From Pseudomonas kuykendallii (GTDB lineage: Bacteria; Pseudomonadota; Gammaproteobacteria; Pseudomonadales; Pseudomonadaceae): 64,000 bases of DNA. A program made the translations under genes and the position numbers. Location of the stretch: the NCBI RefSeq assembly GCF_900106975.1, contig NZ_FNNU01000004.1, positions 372,001 to 436,000 of the forward strand, in the 5' to 3' direction. Of the stretch, positions 1 through 9,267 are shown piece after piece. The stretch's first letter is position 1; the number at the start of each line of letters is the position of its first letter. The notes under the pieces are model-generated. The model made no database searches. It saw nothing but the letters and a program-made list of their open reading frames with translations, and was not told where the DNA came from.

Positions 1-1
1 G

Positions 2-946
2 CGCATCGTCCACCTGCCGCTGTCCTGGGACGATCCGGCCTGCCAGCTGGCCATCGACAAGTACATGACCACGGTGCGCAAGGACGCGCCCTGGTGCCCG
101 AGCAACCTGGAGTTCATCCGCCGCATCAACGACCTGCCCAACCTGGATGAGGTCTACAAGACCGTCTTCGACGCCAGCTACCTGGTGATGGGCCTGGGCG
201 ACGTCTACCTCGGCGCGCCGGTGGCCACGCCGCTGGACCCGCGCCACCGCCTGGTCACCACCAAGTACAACCCGGCGCGCACCTGGACCGCGGAGAACTC
301 GGTGGGCATCGGCGGCGCCTACCTGTGCGTGTACGGCATGGAAGGCCCCGGCGGTTACCAGTTCGTCGGCCGCACCCTGCAGATGTGGAACCGCTACCGC
401 GAAGTCGGCGCATTCCACGGCAAACCCTGGCTGCTGCGCTTCTTTGACCAGATCCGCTTCTACCCGGTGGGCGCCGAAGAGCTGCTGCAGATCCGCCGCG
501 ATTTCCCGCTCGGGCGCTTCGACCTGCGCATCGAGGACAGCGAGCTGGCCCTGGCCGATTACCAGGGATTCCTCAACGAGGAAGCCGAGGGCATCGACGC
601 CTTCCGCACCCAGCAACGCGCCGCCTTCGACGCCGAACGCCAGCGCTGGATCGCCTCCGGCCAGGCCCATTACGAAAGCGAGGAAGTGGTCGCCGAGCTG
701 GGCGACGACGCCCCGCTCGCGGCCGGCCTGCACAGCATCGACAGCCACATCGCCGGCAATCTCTGGCAGGTGCAGGTCGAGGAAGGCAGTGCGGTGAAAG
801 CCGGCGACGTGCTGGTGATCCTCGAGTCGATGAAGATGGAAATCCCGCTCACCGCCCCACGCGATGGCGTGGTCCGCGAAGTCCGCGTGCAACCCGGCTC
901 GCCGGTACGCGCCGGGCAGCGCGTGGTGGTGCTCGAAGAGGCCTGA
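2..946 (+). CDS. uca: Urea carboxylase, C-terminal part (5' end outside window)
   Basis: The frame is open from base 2 without a start, so this is the last 314 residues of a protein of roughly 1,200. Urea carboxylase is a biotin enzyme that makes allophanate from urea, bicarbonate and ATP. The visible part holds the end of the carboxyltransferase region (KipI/KipA-like) followed by a biotinyl carrier domain. The carrier shows the classic biotin attachment motif ESMKME, with the biotinylated Lys codon at 833-835, and ends in the usual Gly/Val-rich lipoyl-like fold. The next gene, allophanate hydrolase, is the dedicated partner and makes this assignment firm. Confidence 0.95.
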   Translation, partial: RIVHLPLSWDDPACQLAIDKYMTTVRKDAPWCPSNLEFIRRINDLPNLDEVYKTVFDASYLVMGLGDVYLGAPVATPLDPRHRLVTTKYNPARTWTAENSVGIGGAYLCVYGMEGPGGYQFVGRTLQMWNRYREVGAFHGKPWLLRFFDQIRFYPVGAEELLQIRRDFPLGRFDLRIEDSELALADYQGFLNEEAEGIDAFRTQQRAAFDAERQRWIASGQAHYESEEVVAELGDDAPLAAGLHSIDSHIAGNLWQVQVEEGSAVKAGDVLVILESMKMEIPLTAPRDGVVREVRVQPGSPVRAGQRVVVLEEA

Positions 947-1009
947 AACCGATTTGGGAGGCGGCTGGGGCCACACCCTCCGCCCCGAAACTCACAGACG
1001 CGCGGCGCC

Positions 1010-1063
1010 GTAGGGTGCGCCGCGCGCACCAACCGAACCTGCGGTGCGCACGGCGCACCCTAC
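1010..1063. repeat. REP-like palindrome (GTAGGGTGCGCC family)
   Basis: A 21-base arm beginning GTAGGGTGCGCCG and its reverse complement ending GGCGCACCCTAC face each other around a 12-base loop with one mismatch. The element fills the gap between urea carboxylase and allophanate hydrolase, so it would be in their shared transcript. Related copies lie near 38.5 kb, and cousins with a different core lie near 28.9, 49.2 and 58.7 kb. It looks like a dispersed intergenic palindrome of the REP type. Confidence 0.8.
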
Positions 1064-1075
1064 GAGGGAACTGCG

Positions 1076-2875
1076 ATGACCCATGAATTCGACCTGCGCC
1101 TCGGCGCCCTGAAAACCGCCTATGCCGAAGGCCGCCTGAACCCACGCCAGTTGATCCTCGCCCTGCGCGAAAAAGCCGCCGCGCTGAACCCGGAATTCAA
1201 CCTGTTCATCCACCTGCTCAGCGTGGAAGAGCTGGAACCCTACCTCGCCGCACTGGACGGCAAGGCCGCCGACAGCCTGCCGCTGTTCGGCGTGCCCTTC
1301 GCGCTGAAGGACAACATCGACCTGGCCGGCATTCCCACCACCGCCGCCTGCCCGGCCTTCGCCTACACGGCGGAGCGCTCGGCGACGCTGGTCGAGCAAC
1401 TGATCGCCCTCGGCGCGGTGCCGATCGGCAAGACCAACCTCGACCAGTTCGCCACCGGCCTCAACGGCACCCGCTCGCCCTACGGCGAATGCCGCAACAG
1501 CGTGCACCCGGACTACCCGTCGGGCGGCTCCAGCGCCGGCTCCTCGCTGGCCGTGGCGCTGGGCGTGGCGAGTTTCTCGCTGGGCACCGACACCGCCGGC
1601 TCCGGCCGCGTGCCGGCGGCGCTGAACAACCTGGTCGGGCTGAAGGCGACCAAGGGCCTGGTGTCCACCGCCGGCGTGGTACCGGCCTGCCGCACCCTGG
1701 ACGTGGTCAGCTTCTTCACCGCCAGCGCCCGCGAAGCCAGCCAGCTGCTCGCCCTGACCGCCGCCCTCGACCCGCGCGACGCCTACAGCCGCGCCAACCC
1801 GCTGTGGAACGACGGCAGCGCCTTCGGCAAGCCACGTCCGTTCCGCTTCGGGGTGCCGACCCAGCTGGAGTTCCTCGGCTGCACGGAAAGCCCGGCCCTG
1901 TTCGCCGAGGCCGTCGCCAGCCTGAAAGCCCTCGGCGGCACCCCTGTGCCGCTGGACTTCGCGCCCTTCCTCGAGGCCGCGCGCCTGCTCTACGAAGGCC
2001 CGTGGGTCGCCGAGCGCTACAGCGTCGCCGGCGAGCTGATGGAGAATGACCCGGAAGCCGTGCTGCCGGTGATCCGCGCGGTGCTGGCCAAGGCGCCGGG
2101 CACCACGGCTGTCGAGGCGTTCCGCGCGCAGTACCGTCTGCAGGAACTCAAGGCGATCTGCGACAAGGCGTTCGAGGGTCTGGATTGCGTGCTGACGCCA
2201 AGCATTCCACGCCCGGTAACGCTGGCCGAACTGCACGCCGAACCGGTCGCGCGCAACTCCGACCTCGGCTACTACACCAACTTCATGAACCTGCTGGACT
2301 ACGCCGCCGTCGCCGTGCCGAGCGCCTTCATGGCCAACGGTCTGCCGTGGGGCGTGACGCTGTTCGGCCGCGCCTTCACCGACCAGTACCTGCTCGGCAT
2401 CGCCGACGCACTGCAGGGCGAACGCAACCTGCCGCTGGTGGGTGGATGGGCGCTGGACGCCGTCGCCTCGGCCACGCCGTCGCGCAACGACAGGGCCCGC
2501 GTGGTGGTCTGCGGTGCGCACCTGGACGGCCTGCCGCTGAACTGGCAGCTGCGCAAGCGTGGCGGGCGGTTGCTGCAGACCACACACAGCTCGCCTGACT
2601 ACCAGCTCCATGCGCTGGCCGGCGGCCCGCCGTTCCGCCCGGGCATGGTGCGGGTCGCCGAGGGCGGCGTGGCCATCGAAGTGGAAGTCTGGGAGCTGTC
2701 GAGCGCCGAGCTGGGCTCCTTCCTCACCGGCATCCCCGCGCCACTCGGCCTGGGCAAGGTGCAACTGGCCGATGGCAGCTGGGAAACCGGTTTCATCTGC
2801 GAGCCCTACGGCCTGCAAGGCGCCACCGACATCACCTCGTTCGGCGGCTGGCGCGCCTACATGAAGAGCCGCTGA
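1076..2875 (+). CDS. atzF: Allophanate hydrolase
   Basis: Hydrolyses allophanate to ammonia and CO2, the second step of urea breakdown after urea carboxylase. The 599-residue protein has an N-terminal amidase-signature domain. The Ser-cisSer-Lys triad is visible as K78 (FALKDNID), S152 (SGGSSAGSS) and the nucleophile S176 (TDTAGSGRVP); the spacing of 74 and 24 residues is the same as in AtzF. The C-terminal part (from about residue 460) is the extra domain that distinguishes allophanate hydrolases from plain amidases. The ATG at 1076 has a purine-rich GAGGGA about 6-11 bases upstream. It sits downstream of urea carboxylase, with only a palindromic repeat between. Confidence 0.96.
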   Translation: MTHEFDLRLGALKTAYAEGRLNPRQLILALREKAAALNPEFNLFIHLLSVEELEPYLAALDGKAADSLPLFGVPFALKDNIDLAGIPTTAACPAFAYTAERSATLVEQLIALGAVPIGKTNLDQFATGLNGTRSPYGECRNSVHPDYPSGGSSAGSSLAVALGVASFSLGTDTAGSGRVPAALNNLVGLKATKGLVSTAGVVPACRTLDVVSFFTASAREASQLLALTAALDPRDAYSRANPLWNDGSAFGKPRPFRFGVPTQLEFLGCTESPALFAEAVASLKALGGTPVPLDFAPFLEAARLLYEGPWVAERYSVAGELMENDPEAVLPVIRAVLAKAPGTTAVEAFRAQYRLQELKAICDKAFEGLDCVLTPSIPRPVTLAELHAEPVARNSDLGYYTNFMNLLDYAAVAVPSAFMANGLPWGVTLFGRAFTDQYLLGIADALQGERNLPLVGGWALDAVASATPSRNDRARVVVCGAHLDGLPLNWQLRKRGGRLLQTTHSSPDYQLHALAGGPPFRPGMVRVAEGGVAIEVEVWELSSAELGSFLTGIPAPLGLGKVQLADGSWETGFICEPYGLQGATDITSFGGWRAYMKSR

Positions 2876-2962
2876 CCCCGGCGCGACCGCGCGCCGCCCG
2901 GCGCGTGACGCCCCGGCGGCGCCACGCTAGCATGGCGGCGCGTTCAACCAGGCCCGCCGTCC

Positions 2963-3196
2963 ATGCCGCTGCCCACCGATTCCGGCGCTCGCGCCGCATC
3001 CTCCGTCGATCCCGCTCGCTGCCCGTTGTGCGGGCAAGCCAACCGCTGCGCGCAGAGCGACCCGGCGACCCGCAAGCTGCCCTGCTGGTGCTTCTCCACG
3101 CCGGTTTCGCCAGGCACCCTCGCGCGCCTGCCGGAAGAGGCACGCGACAAGGCCTGCCTGTGCCCGAACTGCGCCACGCTCGACGAGCCGGGCTGA
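2963..3196 (+). CDS. Cysteine-rich CWC family protein
   Basis: A 77-residue protein with six cysteines in CPLCG, a single RCAQ, PCWCF and CLCPNC groups. This pattern is that of the Cys-rich CWC family, a small putative zinc-binding protein of unknown function commonly found next to rsuA-type pseudouridine synthases in Pseudomonas. The stop is four bases before the GTG of rsuA, so the two are very probably co-transcribed. No signal peptide is seen, so it should be cytoplasmic. Confidence 0.85.
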   Translation: MPLPTDSGARAASSVDPARCPLCGQANRCAQSDPATRKLPCWCFSTPVSPGTLARLPEEARDKACLCPNCATLDEPG

Positions 3197-3199
3197 CGC

Positions 3200-3952
3200 G
3201 TGCGCCTGGATCGTTTTATCGCCAACCTGCCGCAGCTCAACCGTCAGCAGACCCAGCGCCTGCTGGTGGAACGGCGCGTGCGGGTCGACGGCGAGCCGGT
3301 TACCGATGGCCGTCACGAGGTGCGTGTGTTCAGTCGCATCGAGCTGGACGATGAACTGCTGCAGGCCGGCAAGCCGGCGCGCTACTTCATGCTGCACAAG
3401 CCGGCCGGCTGGGTCAGCGCCACCGAGCATGACGAACATCCCACGGTCCTCGACCTGCTGAACGAGCCGGACAAGCACGAGCTGCACCTGGCCGGGCGCC
3501 TCGACCTGAACACCACCGGGCTGCTGCTGATCACCAACGACGGCCAGTGGTCGAGACGACTGACCCAGCCGCAGACGCACCTGCCCAAGGTCTACCGTGT
3601 CGAGACCGGCGAGCCGATCCTGGAGGAATACATCGAGGCCTTCGCCCGCGGCCTGTATTTCCGCTTCGAGGACCTCACCACCCGCCCCGCCCGACTGCGG
3701 ATTCTCGACAGCCACCATGCGCTGCTGACGCTGGTCGAGGGGCGCTACCACCAGGTCAAGCGCATGTTCGGCCACTTCCAGAACCCGGTGCTGCGCCTGC
3801 ACCGGCAGAGCATCGGGCCGCTGCAGCTGGACCCGGCGCTCGCCGAAGGCGCCTACCGCGCACTGCGCGCGGATGAACTGGAGGCGCTGCAACGCGCGGT
3901 GGCAGACGCCTCGTCGGCCGACGGCCTGGCGGATGGCATCGAACCGGACTAG
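3200..3952 (+). CDS. rsuA: 16S rRNA pseudouridine(516) synthase RsuA
   Basis: Isomerises a uridine in helix 18 of 16S rRNA during small-subunit assembly. The 250-residue protein starts with GTG and has an N-terminal S4 RNA-binding domain (residues 1-50, RLDRFIANLP). The catalytic domain follows, with the family motif AGRLDLNTTG, in which D102 is the catalytic Asp. Length and the single short S4 domain fit RsuA better than RluB/E/F, but these paralogues are similar and the exact target base is inferred. Directly follows the Cys-rich gene. Confidence 0.85.
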   Translation: MRLDRFIANLPQLNRQQTQRLLVERRVRVDGEPVTDGRHEVRVFSRIELDDELLQAGKPARYFMLHKPAGWVSATEHDEHPTVLDLLNEPDKHELHLAGRLDLNTTGLLLITNDGQWSRRLTQPQTHLPKVYRVETGEPILEEYIEAFARGLYFRFEDLTTRPARLRILDSHHALLTLVEGRYHQVKRMFGHFQNPVLRLHRQSIGPLQLDPALAEGAYRALRADELEALQRAVADASSADGLADGIEPD

Positions 3953-4519
3953 TCGCCTGACGCGAGGCGCCCAGCCGCGGGCAAGCCACCACGGCCCTCA
4001 GCAGATCCCAGCCTGAAAGGCGCGACCAGGCCACACAGGCCGCTTTTCGCGCACGGCCGGGACGCGCGCCAACGCCCCACAGGCCGCCAACCACGGTGCC
4101 TGCAGCCGCCCGTCCGAGCCGATAGGTGGCAGTTGGCCGTTACCGGGAAACGGCGCATGCTCTGGCACGCAGCTGTCCCGGTTCGCGGCACGTCCGGCCT
4201 TTTCTGGCGGGAACCCCGAACGCCATCTGCGTCTCCGATCCAGACGTAACTGAATGCCTCGTCAGCCCGTGCTCCCGCCAGCAACGGGCCGTTCGTGGTG
4301 CAGGGGGTGGATGGCCATGGATTTTCTCTCGATCCGCAACACCACTGGCTCCCCTACTACTATTCCTCACGTCCGGGCGATCACCGGGACGAGCCACTGG
4401 CATATTTTCAAAACCGCCGAACGTTATTGCGAGAAAACGGGTCAATTTCCGTCGCGGGACACGGGTGTTACGCACGACACGCAGTCCGAGGATAAAAATG
4501 CACAAAGGATGGGGCTGGT
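3953..4519. other. Intergenic region, no gene recognised
   Basis: About 570 bases between rsuA and the flippase gene. Short frames exist but none has a recognisable product or a good ribosome site. The last 150 bases are clearly richer in A+T than the flanks (runs such as TTTTCAAAA and GAGAAAA), as expected for the promoter of the downstream gene. I see no tRNA, terminator or repeat here that I can support. Confidence 0.5.
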
Positions 4520-5890
4520 ATGAAGAAGTCTGATAGCGAGATCGCCAAGATCGCGTTCGTTTTCGTGCCCATGGTCCTGCAACCGCTGCTGAACTTCCTC
4601 TTCCTGATCCTCGTGGCCAAGCATTCTTCGCTGGAGGAATACGGCTCGCTGGCGCTGAGCATGGTGCTGGTGTCGGTGGTGGTCGGCTTCTCGGATTTCG
4701 GCCTGCGCGATTACCTGCTGAGCAAGGGCGCCATCGCCAAGGGCCTTTCCAGCGGCGAGAACCTGTTCCTCCCGGCGACCGTGGGCTACCTGATTCTGGT
4801 CATGGCCACGATGTTCTACCTGGGCCAGGTCGGCGGCACCAACGCGTCCTACTACCTGCTGATCTGCTTCCTGCCCGAGGCGCTGGCCTTTGCCGTCCTG
4901 CAGCGCTGCCTGTTCTTTCACTACCAGCGCCAGGACCGGCTGGTGCGTTTCTCGTCGCTTGACTCGCTCTTCAAATCGCTGCCCTTCGCGGTGAAGATCG
5001 GCGTCTTCCTGCTCACCGGCAACCTGATCCTTTCCGTGGCGCTCGGCGCAAGCGTGGCGATGGTGGCCTACCTGGCCTGGTTCTACCTGCGCTGCATCCG
5101 TGAGCCGGGTTTCTTCGCCGCCAATACCCAGGTCTTCGCGACGCTGGGAAAGATGCTGACGCTGTGGCGCTCCTGGCTGCCGTTCACCATTTCCTTCTTC
5201 GCCTTCTTCCTCTACTTCGGCGCGGACCGGATTCTCATCGAGGCCCTCCTCGACTCCGAGCACCTGGCGATCTACGCCGCCGCCACCTCGTTCATCGCCA
5301 TCGGCCAGATCGCCGTCACCGCCTTCTGGTCGCTGTACATGCCGCGCATCTCCCGCGGCTACAACGAACTCGGCCAGCGCAAGTTCATCGTGCTCGCCTT
5401 CGGCCTGTCGCTGGCCATGTTCGCCGCGTACCAGATCTTCGCCCTGTTCCTGTTCCACCTGTTCTATCCGAACACCTACGCCGGCGCCTCGCTGATCCTC
5501 AAGATCATGGCCTGCTTCTTCATTTTCCGGCTGGTCAACGTGGTGTTCGAGATGTACTGGGTGGCCAAGGAGCGCTACGCGATCTTCGTCAAGATGCGGG
5601 TGTTCTGCGGGCTGCTCAGCGTCGGCCTGAACTGGATCTTCATCCCGGTGTTCGGGCTGATCGCTCCCGCGGTCATCGTGGTCCTCTGCGAACTGACGCT
5701 GACGCTGTTCATTCTCGTTGCCGAGTACCGCTGGAAAGCCCTGCCCGTGGCCGAATTCCAGGAAACGCCCGTGGAGATCCTTCCGGCCGCCATACCGCTC
5801 GAGGTCAACGCCGAATCGCCGCCGGGCGCGATCGCCAGCAACACCTTCGTCGAGCAGACGGTGCTGGGCTCCGGCAGGCCCGGCGCCTGA
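4520..5890 (+). CDS. Oligosaccharide/polysaccharide flippase family membrane protein
   Basis: A 456-residue protein with about 12 hydrophobic segments across its length and a soluble tail of about 40 residues. The order of segments and the N-terminus (short polar start, then a long helix ending LLNFLFLILVAKHSS) fit the MOP superfamily of Wzx-like flippases, which carry lipid-linked sugars across the inner membrane. No glycosyltransferase, polymerase or nucleotide-sugar gene is near, so it is an orphan member and its substrate cannot be told. Upstream is a long AT-richer leader. The downstream gene is convergent. Confidence 0.8.
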   Translation: MKKSDSEIAKIAFVFVPMVLQPLLNFLFLILVAKHSSLEEYGSLALSMVLVSVVVGFSDFGLRDYLLSKGAIAKGLSSGENLFLPATVGYLILVMATMFYLGQVGGTNASYYLLICFLPEALAFAVLQRCLFFHYQRQDRLVRFSSLDSLFKSLPFAVKIGVFLLTGNLILSVALGASVAMVAYLAWFYLRCIREPGFFAANTQVFATLGKMLTLWRSWLPFTISFFAFFLYFGADRILIEALLDSEHLAIYAAATSFIAIGQIAVTAFWSLYMPRISRGYNELGQRKFIVLAFGLSLAMFAAYQIFALFLFHLFYPNTYAGASLILKIMACFFIFRLVNVVFEMYWVAKERYAIFVKMRVFCGLLSVGLNWIFIPVFGLIAPAVIVVLCELTLTLFILVAEYRWKALPVAEFQETPVEILPAAIPLEVNAESPPGAIASNTFVEQTVLGSGRPGA

Positions 5891-5903
5891 CCAGCCCCGC
5901 CGC

Positions 5904-7010
5904 TCAGCGACGGCTGCGCAGCGCGCGTTCGCGCAGGTAGTCCACCAGTTCGTCCTGCTTGCCGGCGAATTCGATGCGCTCGGCCTTGCTCTCGCGCTGG
6001 AAGGCGTACATCGGATCGTAGTACTCGCGCAGAAGCCCCTCGATCCAACCGCGGTGCAGGTCCACCGCGCCGCTGCGGCGCTGCTCGTCGAGCGCCGCCT
6101 GCATGATCGCCAGCAAGCGCTGGTAGCGCTCACCGCCGAGGCGCTTGTGGATGTTGCCCAGGCTCTCCAGCAGCCGTGCGGCATACTGCTCGAAGCCGGC
6201 TTCGCCCTGAAGGTCGACGAATTCGGCGCACAGATCGACCACGTAATCGCGCAGGATGCGCTCCACCCGGTCGTCGAACGCATCCTCCAGCCAGACCAGC
6301 GGGAACCCCTGCATGCCCTGGTACAGCTCCAGCGGAAGCGCGCAGCGACCGATCATCCGCCCCTCGTCCTCGACCACGAACTGCTCGATGCCGGCGGCGC
6401 GCTTCTTCAGTACGTCGACGGCCAGGCGGTTCTCGAAATCGATGTTCGACGGCTGCCCGGTGGCGCGCTTGCCGAAACTGGAGCCGCGATGGTTCGCGTG
6501 GCCCTCGAGGTCGAGGCTGTTGTCCAGCCGGGCGATGACGTCGGTCTTGCCGGTTCCGGTCAGCCCGCCGACGACGACGAACGCGCACCGCTCCAGCGCC
6601 TCGCGGGTGGTTTCGAGGAGAAAGGTACGCATCGCCTTGTAGCCGCCGACCACCCGCGGATAGGCGATGCCCGCCTCGCTCTCCAGCCACTGCTGGACGA
6701 TCTGCGAGCGCAAGCCTCCGCGGAAACAGTACAGGTAGCCCTGCGGGTTGGCCTGGGCGAACGCCGCCCAGCGAGCGATGCGCTCGGCCTTGGTGGCGCC
6801 GGAAACCAGCTGGTGACCCAGTTCGATGGCGGCCTGCTGGCCGTGCTGCTTGTAGCAGGTGCCGACGCGCTGGCGCTCGACATCGGTCATCAGCGGCAGG
6901 TTGACGGCGCCGGGGAAGGCACCCTTGTCGAACTCGACCGGTGCGCGGGCGTCCATCATCGGCAGGTCGTTGAGGAAGATTTCGCGGTAGTCGGCGCTGT
7001 TGTCTCGCAT
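5904..7010 (-). CDS. mnmH: tRNA 2-selenouridine synthase (MnmH/SelU)
   Basis: Converts 2-thiouridine at the wobble position of Lys, Glu and Gln tRNAs to 2-selenouridine, with geranylated thiouridine as intermediate and selenophosphate from SelD as donor. The 368-residue protein has an N-terminal rhodanese domain with its active cysteine C95 ([10 protein letters not shown]). A P-loop domain follows, with Walker [10 protein letters not shown] at residues 148-156. The ATG overlaps the TGA of selD by one base (TGATG), so the two genes are translationally coupled. Confidence 0.95.
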   Translation of the reverse strand: MRDNSADYREIFLNDLPMMDARAPVEFDKGAFPGAVNLPLMTDVERQRVGTCYKQHGQQAAIELGHQLVSGATKAERIARWAAFAQANPQGYLYCFRGGLRSQIVQQWLESEAGIAYPRVVGGYKAMRTFLLETTREALERCAFVVVGGLTGTGKTDVIARLDNSLDLEGHANHRGSSFGKRATGQPSNIDFENRLAVDVLKKRAAGIEQFVVEDEGRMIGRCALPLELYQGMQGFPLVWLEDAFDDRVERILRDYVVDLCAEFVDLQGEAGFEQYAARLLESLGNIHKRLGGERYQRLLAIMQAALDEQRRSGAVDLHRGWIEGLLREYYDPMYAFQRESKAERIEFAGKQDELVDYLRERALRSRR

Positions 7011-8044
7011 CAGCAGACCTCGACCGCGTAACGCTGTCGCTCGACCAGCTCACCGATCGGCGCCAGGTCCAGCCCGAGCTCGGCGGCAACGGCGAGGAAC
7101 TCCGCTTCGCCCTCGACGCTCACCGCCACCAGCAGGCCGCCGCTGGTCTGCGGGTCGCAGAGCAGGTGCTGCTGCTCCTCGCTGAGCGCGCCGATGCGCT
7201 CGCCGTAGCTCTCGTAATTGCGCAGGGTACCGCCGGGCACGCAGCCTTCGGCGAGGTAGTGCTCGACGCCAGGCAGTCGCGGGACCCGGGCGTACTCCAG
7301 GCGCGCGCTGAGCCCGCTGCCATCGGCCATCTCCACCAAGTGGCCGAGCAGGCCGAAGCCGGTGACGTCGGTCATCGCGGTGACTCCGGCCAGCTTGCCA
7401 AAGCGGCTGCCGGGCTTGTTCAGCGTGCACATCCAGTCCCGCGCCAGGCCGACGTCCTCGGCACGCAGCCTGGCCTTCTTCTCGGCGGTGGTGAGGATGC
7501 CGATGCCCAGCGGCTTGGTCAGGTAGAGGCGGCTGCCGACGCGGGCGGTGTCGTTGCGCTTCATGTGGCGCTTGTCCACCACGCCGGTGACGGCGAGGCC
7601 GAAGATCGGCTCGGGCGCATCGATGGAGTGCCCGCCGGCCAGCGGAATTCCGGCGGCGTCGCACACCGCGCGGCCGCCGCGGATCACCTCGCGCGCCACT
7701 TCCGCGGGCAGCAGGTTGACCGGCCAGCCGAGGATGGCGATGGCCATCAGCGGATCGCCGCCCATGGCGTAGATGTCGCTGATGGCATTGGTCGCGGCGA
7801 TGCGGCCGAAGTCGAACGGATCGTCGACGATCGGCATGAAGAAGTCGGTGGTGGAAACCACGCCGCGCTCGTCGTCCAGCGCGTAGACCGCCGCGTCGTC
7901 GCGCGAGGCGTTGCCGACCCAGAGCTTCGGGTCGAGGTTCTGCGCGCCGCTGCCGGCGAGGATCACTTCCAGGACCTTGGGGGAAATCTTGCAGCCGCAG
8001 CCGGCGCCGTGGCTGTACTGGGTCAGACGAATAGGCTCGCTCAT
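7010..8044 (-). CDS. selD: Selenide, water dikinase (selenophosphate synthase)
   Basis: Makes selenophosphate, the selenium donor, from selenide and ATP. The 344-residue protein has the N-terminal active-site motif GAGCGCK with C16, C18 and K19 matching the Cys17/Cys19/Lys20 set of E. coli SelD. Here an ordinary cysteine stands where some orthologues carry selenocysteine. The PurM/AIR-synthase fold follows ([15 protein letters not shown]). It is first in the minus-strand pair selD-mnmH. No selA or selB is present in the window, so the visible use of selenophosphate is tRNA modification. Confidence 0.96.
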   Translation of the reverse strand: MSEPIRLTQYSHGAGCGCKISPKVLEVILAGSGAQNLDPKLWVGNASRDDAAVYALDDERGVVSTTDFFMPIVDDPFDFGRIAATNAISDIYAMGGDPLMAIAILGWPVNLLPAEVAREVIRGGRAVCDAAGIPLAGGHSIDAPEPIFGLAVTGVVDKRHMKRNDTARVGSRLYLTKPLGIGILTTAEKKARLRAEDVGLARDWMCTLNKPGSRFGKLAGVTAMTDVTGFGLLGHLVEMADGSGLSARLEYARVPRLPGVEHYLAEGCVPGGTLRNYESYGERIGALSEEQQHLLCDPQTSGGLLVAVSVEGEAEFLAVAAELGLDLAPIGELVERQRYAVEVC

Positions 8045-8177
8045 CGGGGTACCTCGGGACTGTGGCGGCGGATTCTAGCAAAGCGGGCCGCGCCTGCCCG
8101 CGTCGCTCCATCGGTTCACGCCTGCGGCCTGGAGGCGGATGCACGCGGACAGGGACAACGCTCGCGACCCGGTGCCG

Positions 8178-8278
8178 CCATGGCGCCACGGCGAAACCGT
8201 GAATCCATGGAGGACACCAAGCGCTGGAGTTCGAACGCTTGCAGTCGGCGCCCCGTCGCGCGGACAACGGCTCGCGAC
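8178..8278. repeat. Three tandem hairpins between selD and the ABC importer
   Basis: Three dyads stand in a row. The first, 8178-8210, has CCATGG arms, a symmetric internal loop, then ACGG/CCGT around a 5-base loop. The second, 8218-8241, is CAAGCG...CGCTTG. The third, 8255-8278, is GTCGCG...CGCGAC. The third also contains GGACAACGGCTCGCGAC, an imperfect direct repeat of 8153-8168. They lie upstream of the likely importer promoter and could be in the selD leader. A decayed interspersed palindrome is an equally good explanation. Confidence 0.5.
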
Positions 8279-8310
8279 GACCATCCGTCGAGCGAAACTG
8301 CAGACAATCG

Positions 8311-8339
8311 CTGGCAGTCACAGTCATCCTTCTTATAAT
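8311..8339 (+). promoter_or_regulatory. Probable sigma-70 promoter of the putative selenate ABC operon
   Basis: A perfect TATAAT at 8334-8339 is preceded, 17 bases upstream, by CTGGCA (four of six matches to TTGACA). It stands 76 bases before the ATG of the binding-protein gene, in the only stretch of this divergent region with a clear -10 hexamer. Confidence 0.6.
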
Positions 8340-8415
8340 CGCCGCCACCGCGATCCGCCGCGAAGCATGCGGCGGCATCTCTTTCCTTTTTCCGCCATTG
8401 AACCGGAGAACTCCC

Positions 8416-9267
8416 ATGCTCAAGCGATCCCTCGCGCTCGCCGCCGGCTTTGCCCTGTCCCTGACCGCCACCCTCGCCAGCGCCGCCGACGTGCTGCGCG
8501 TCAGCGCGATTCCGGACGAAGCCCCCACCGAACTGCTGCGCAAGTTCAAGCCGCTGGGCGAATACCTGGAGAAGCAGATCGGCATGAAGGTCGAGTTCGT
8601 CCCGGTCGCCGACTATCCGGCGGTGGTCGAAGCGCTCGCCACCGATCGCCTGGACATGGCCTGGCTCGGCGGCTTCACCTTCGTGCAGGTGCACCTGAAA
8701 GCCAAGGACGCCATTCCGCTGGTGCAACGCGAGCAGGATGCGCAGTTCACCAGCAAATTCATCAGCGCCGATCCAGCGGTGAAATCCCTCGCCGATCTCA
8801 AGGGCAAGACCTTCGCCTTCGGCTCGATCTCTTCCACCTCCGGCAGCCTGATGCCGCGCTACTTCATGCTGCAGGACGGCATCAAGCCGGAAACCTACTT
8901 CAGCCGCGTGGCCTACTCCGGAGCGCATGACGCCACCGCCGCCTGGGTCCAGGCCGGCAAGGTCGACGCTGGCGTGCTCAACGCCAGCGTCTGGCAGAAG
9001 CTGGTGGACAGCGGCAAGGTCGACATCGGCAAGGTGCACGTCTTCGCCACCACGCCCAGCTATTACGACTACAACTGGACCGTGCGCGGCAGCCTCGACC
9101 CGGCCATCACCGCCAAGCTGAAGGCCGCGTTCCTCGCCCTCGACCCGGCCGTCCCGGAGCAGAAAGCCATCCTCGACCTGCAGGCGGCCAGCCGCTTCAT
9201 CGAAACCAGCCCGGAAAACTACAAGGGCATCGAGGAAGCCGCGCGCGCCGCCGACCTGCTGAAATGA
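8416..9267 (+). CDS. Putative selenate ABC transporter, periplasmic substrate-binding protein (PhnD-like)
   Basis: A 283-residue secreted binding protein. Residues 1-23 form a signal peptide cut after LASAA; the PhnD/PtxB family opening [13 protein letters not shown] follows. The family binds oxyanions such as phosphonate, phosphite or phosphate. The subgroup found beside selD and selU genes has been named a putative selenate binding protein, and the divergent selD-mnmH genes here put this copy in that subgroup; substrate is therefore inferred from context. The start at 8416 is chosen for its GGAGA ribosome site and the signal peptide that follows; the frame is open further upstream but without either. 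Confidence 0.85.
   Translation: MLKRSLALAAGFALSLTATLASAADVLRVSAIPDEAPTELLRKFKPLGEYLEKQIGMKVEFVPVADYPAVVEALATDRLDMAWLGGFTFVQVHLKAKDAIPLVQREQDAQFTSKFISADPAVKSLADLKGKTFAFGSISSTSGSLMPRYFMLQDGIKPETYFSRVAYSGAHDATAAWVQAGKVDAGVLNASVWQKLVDSGKVDIGKVHVFATTPSYYDYNWTVRGSLDPAITAKLKAAFLALDPAVPEQKAILDLQAASRFIETSPENYKGIEEAARAADLLK

Noticed and set aside
992..2818. Long minus-strand open frame (608 codons) opposite allophanate hydrolase
   Set aside because: Its translation is low-complexity Arg/Ala/Gly/Gln without motifs. It is a mirror of a GC-rich gene whose plus-strand product has all catalytic residues.
4126..4533. Possible small protein (135 codons) before the flippase
   Set aside because: No recognisable domain, no ribosome site, and it overlaps the start of the real gene in another phase.
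7990..8044. Selenocysteine in SelD
   Set aside because: The active-site motif reads GAGCGCK with ordinary cysteine codons and there is no in-frame TGA.
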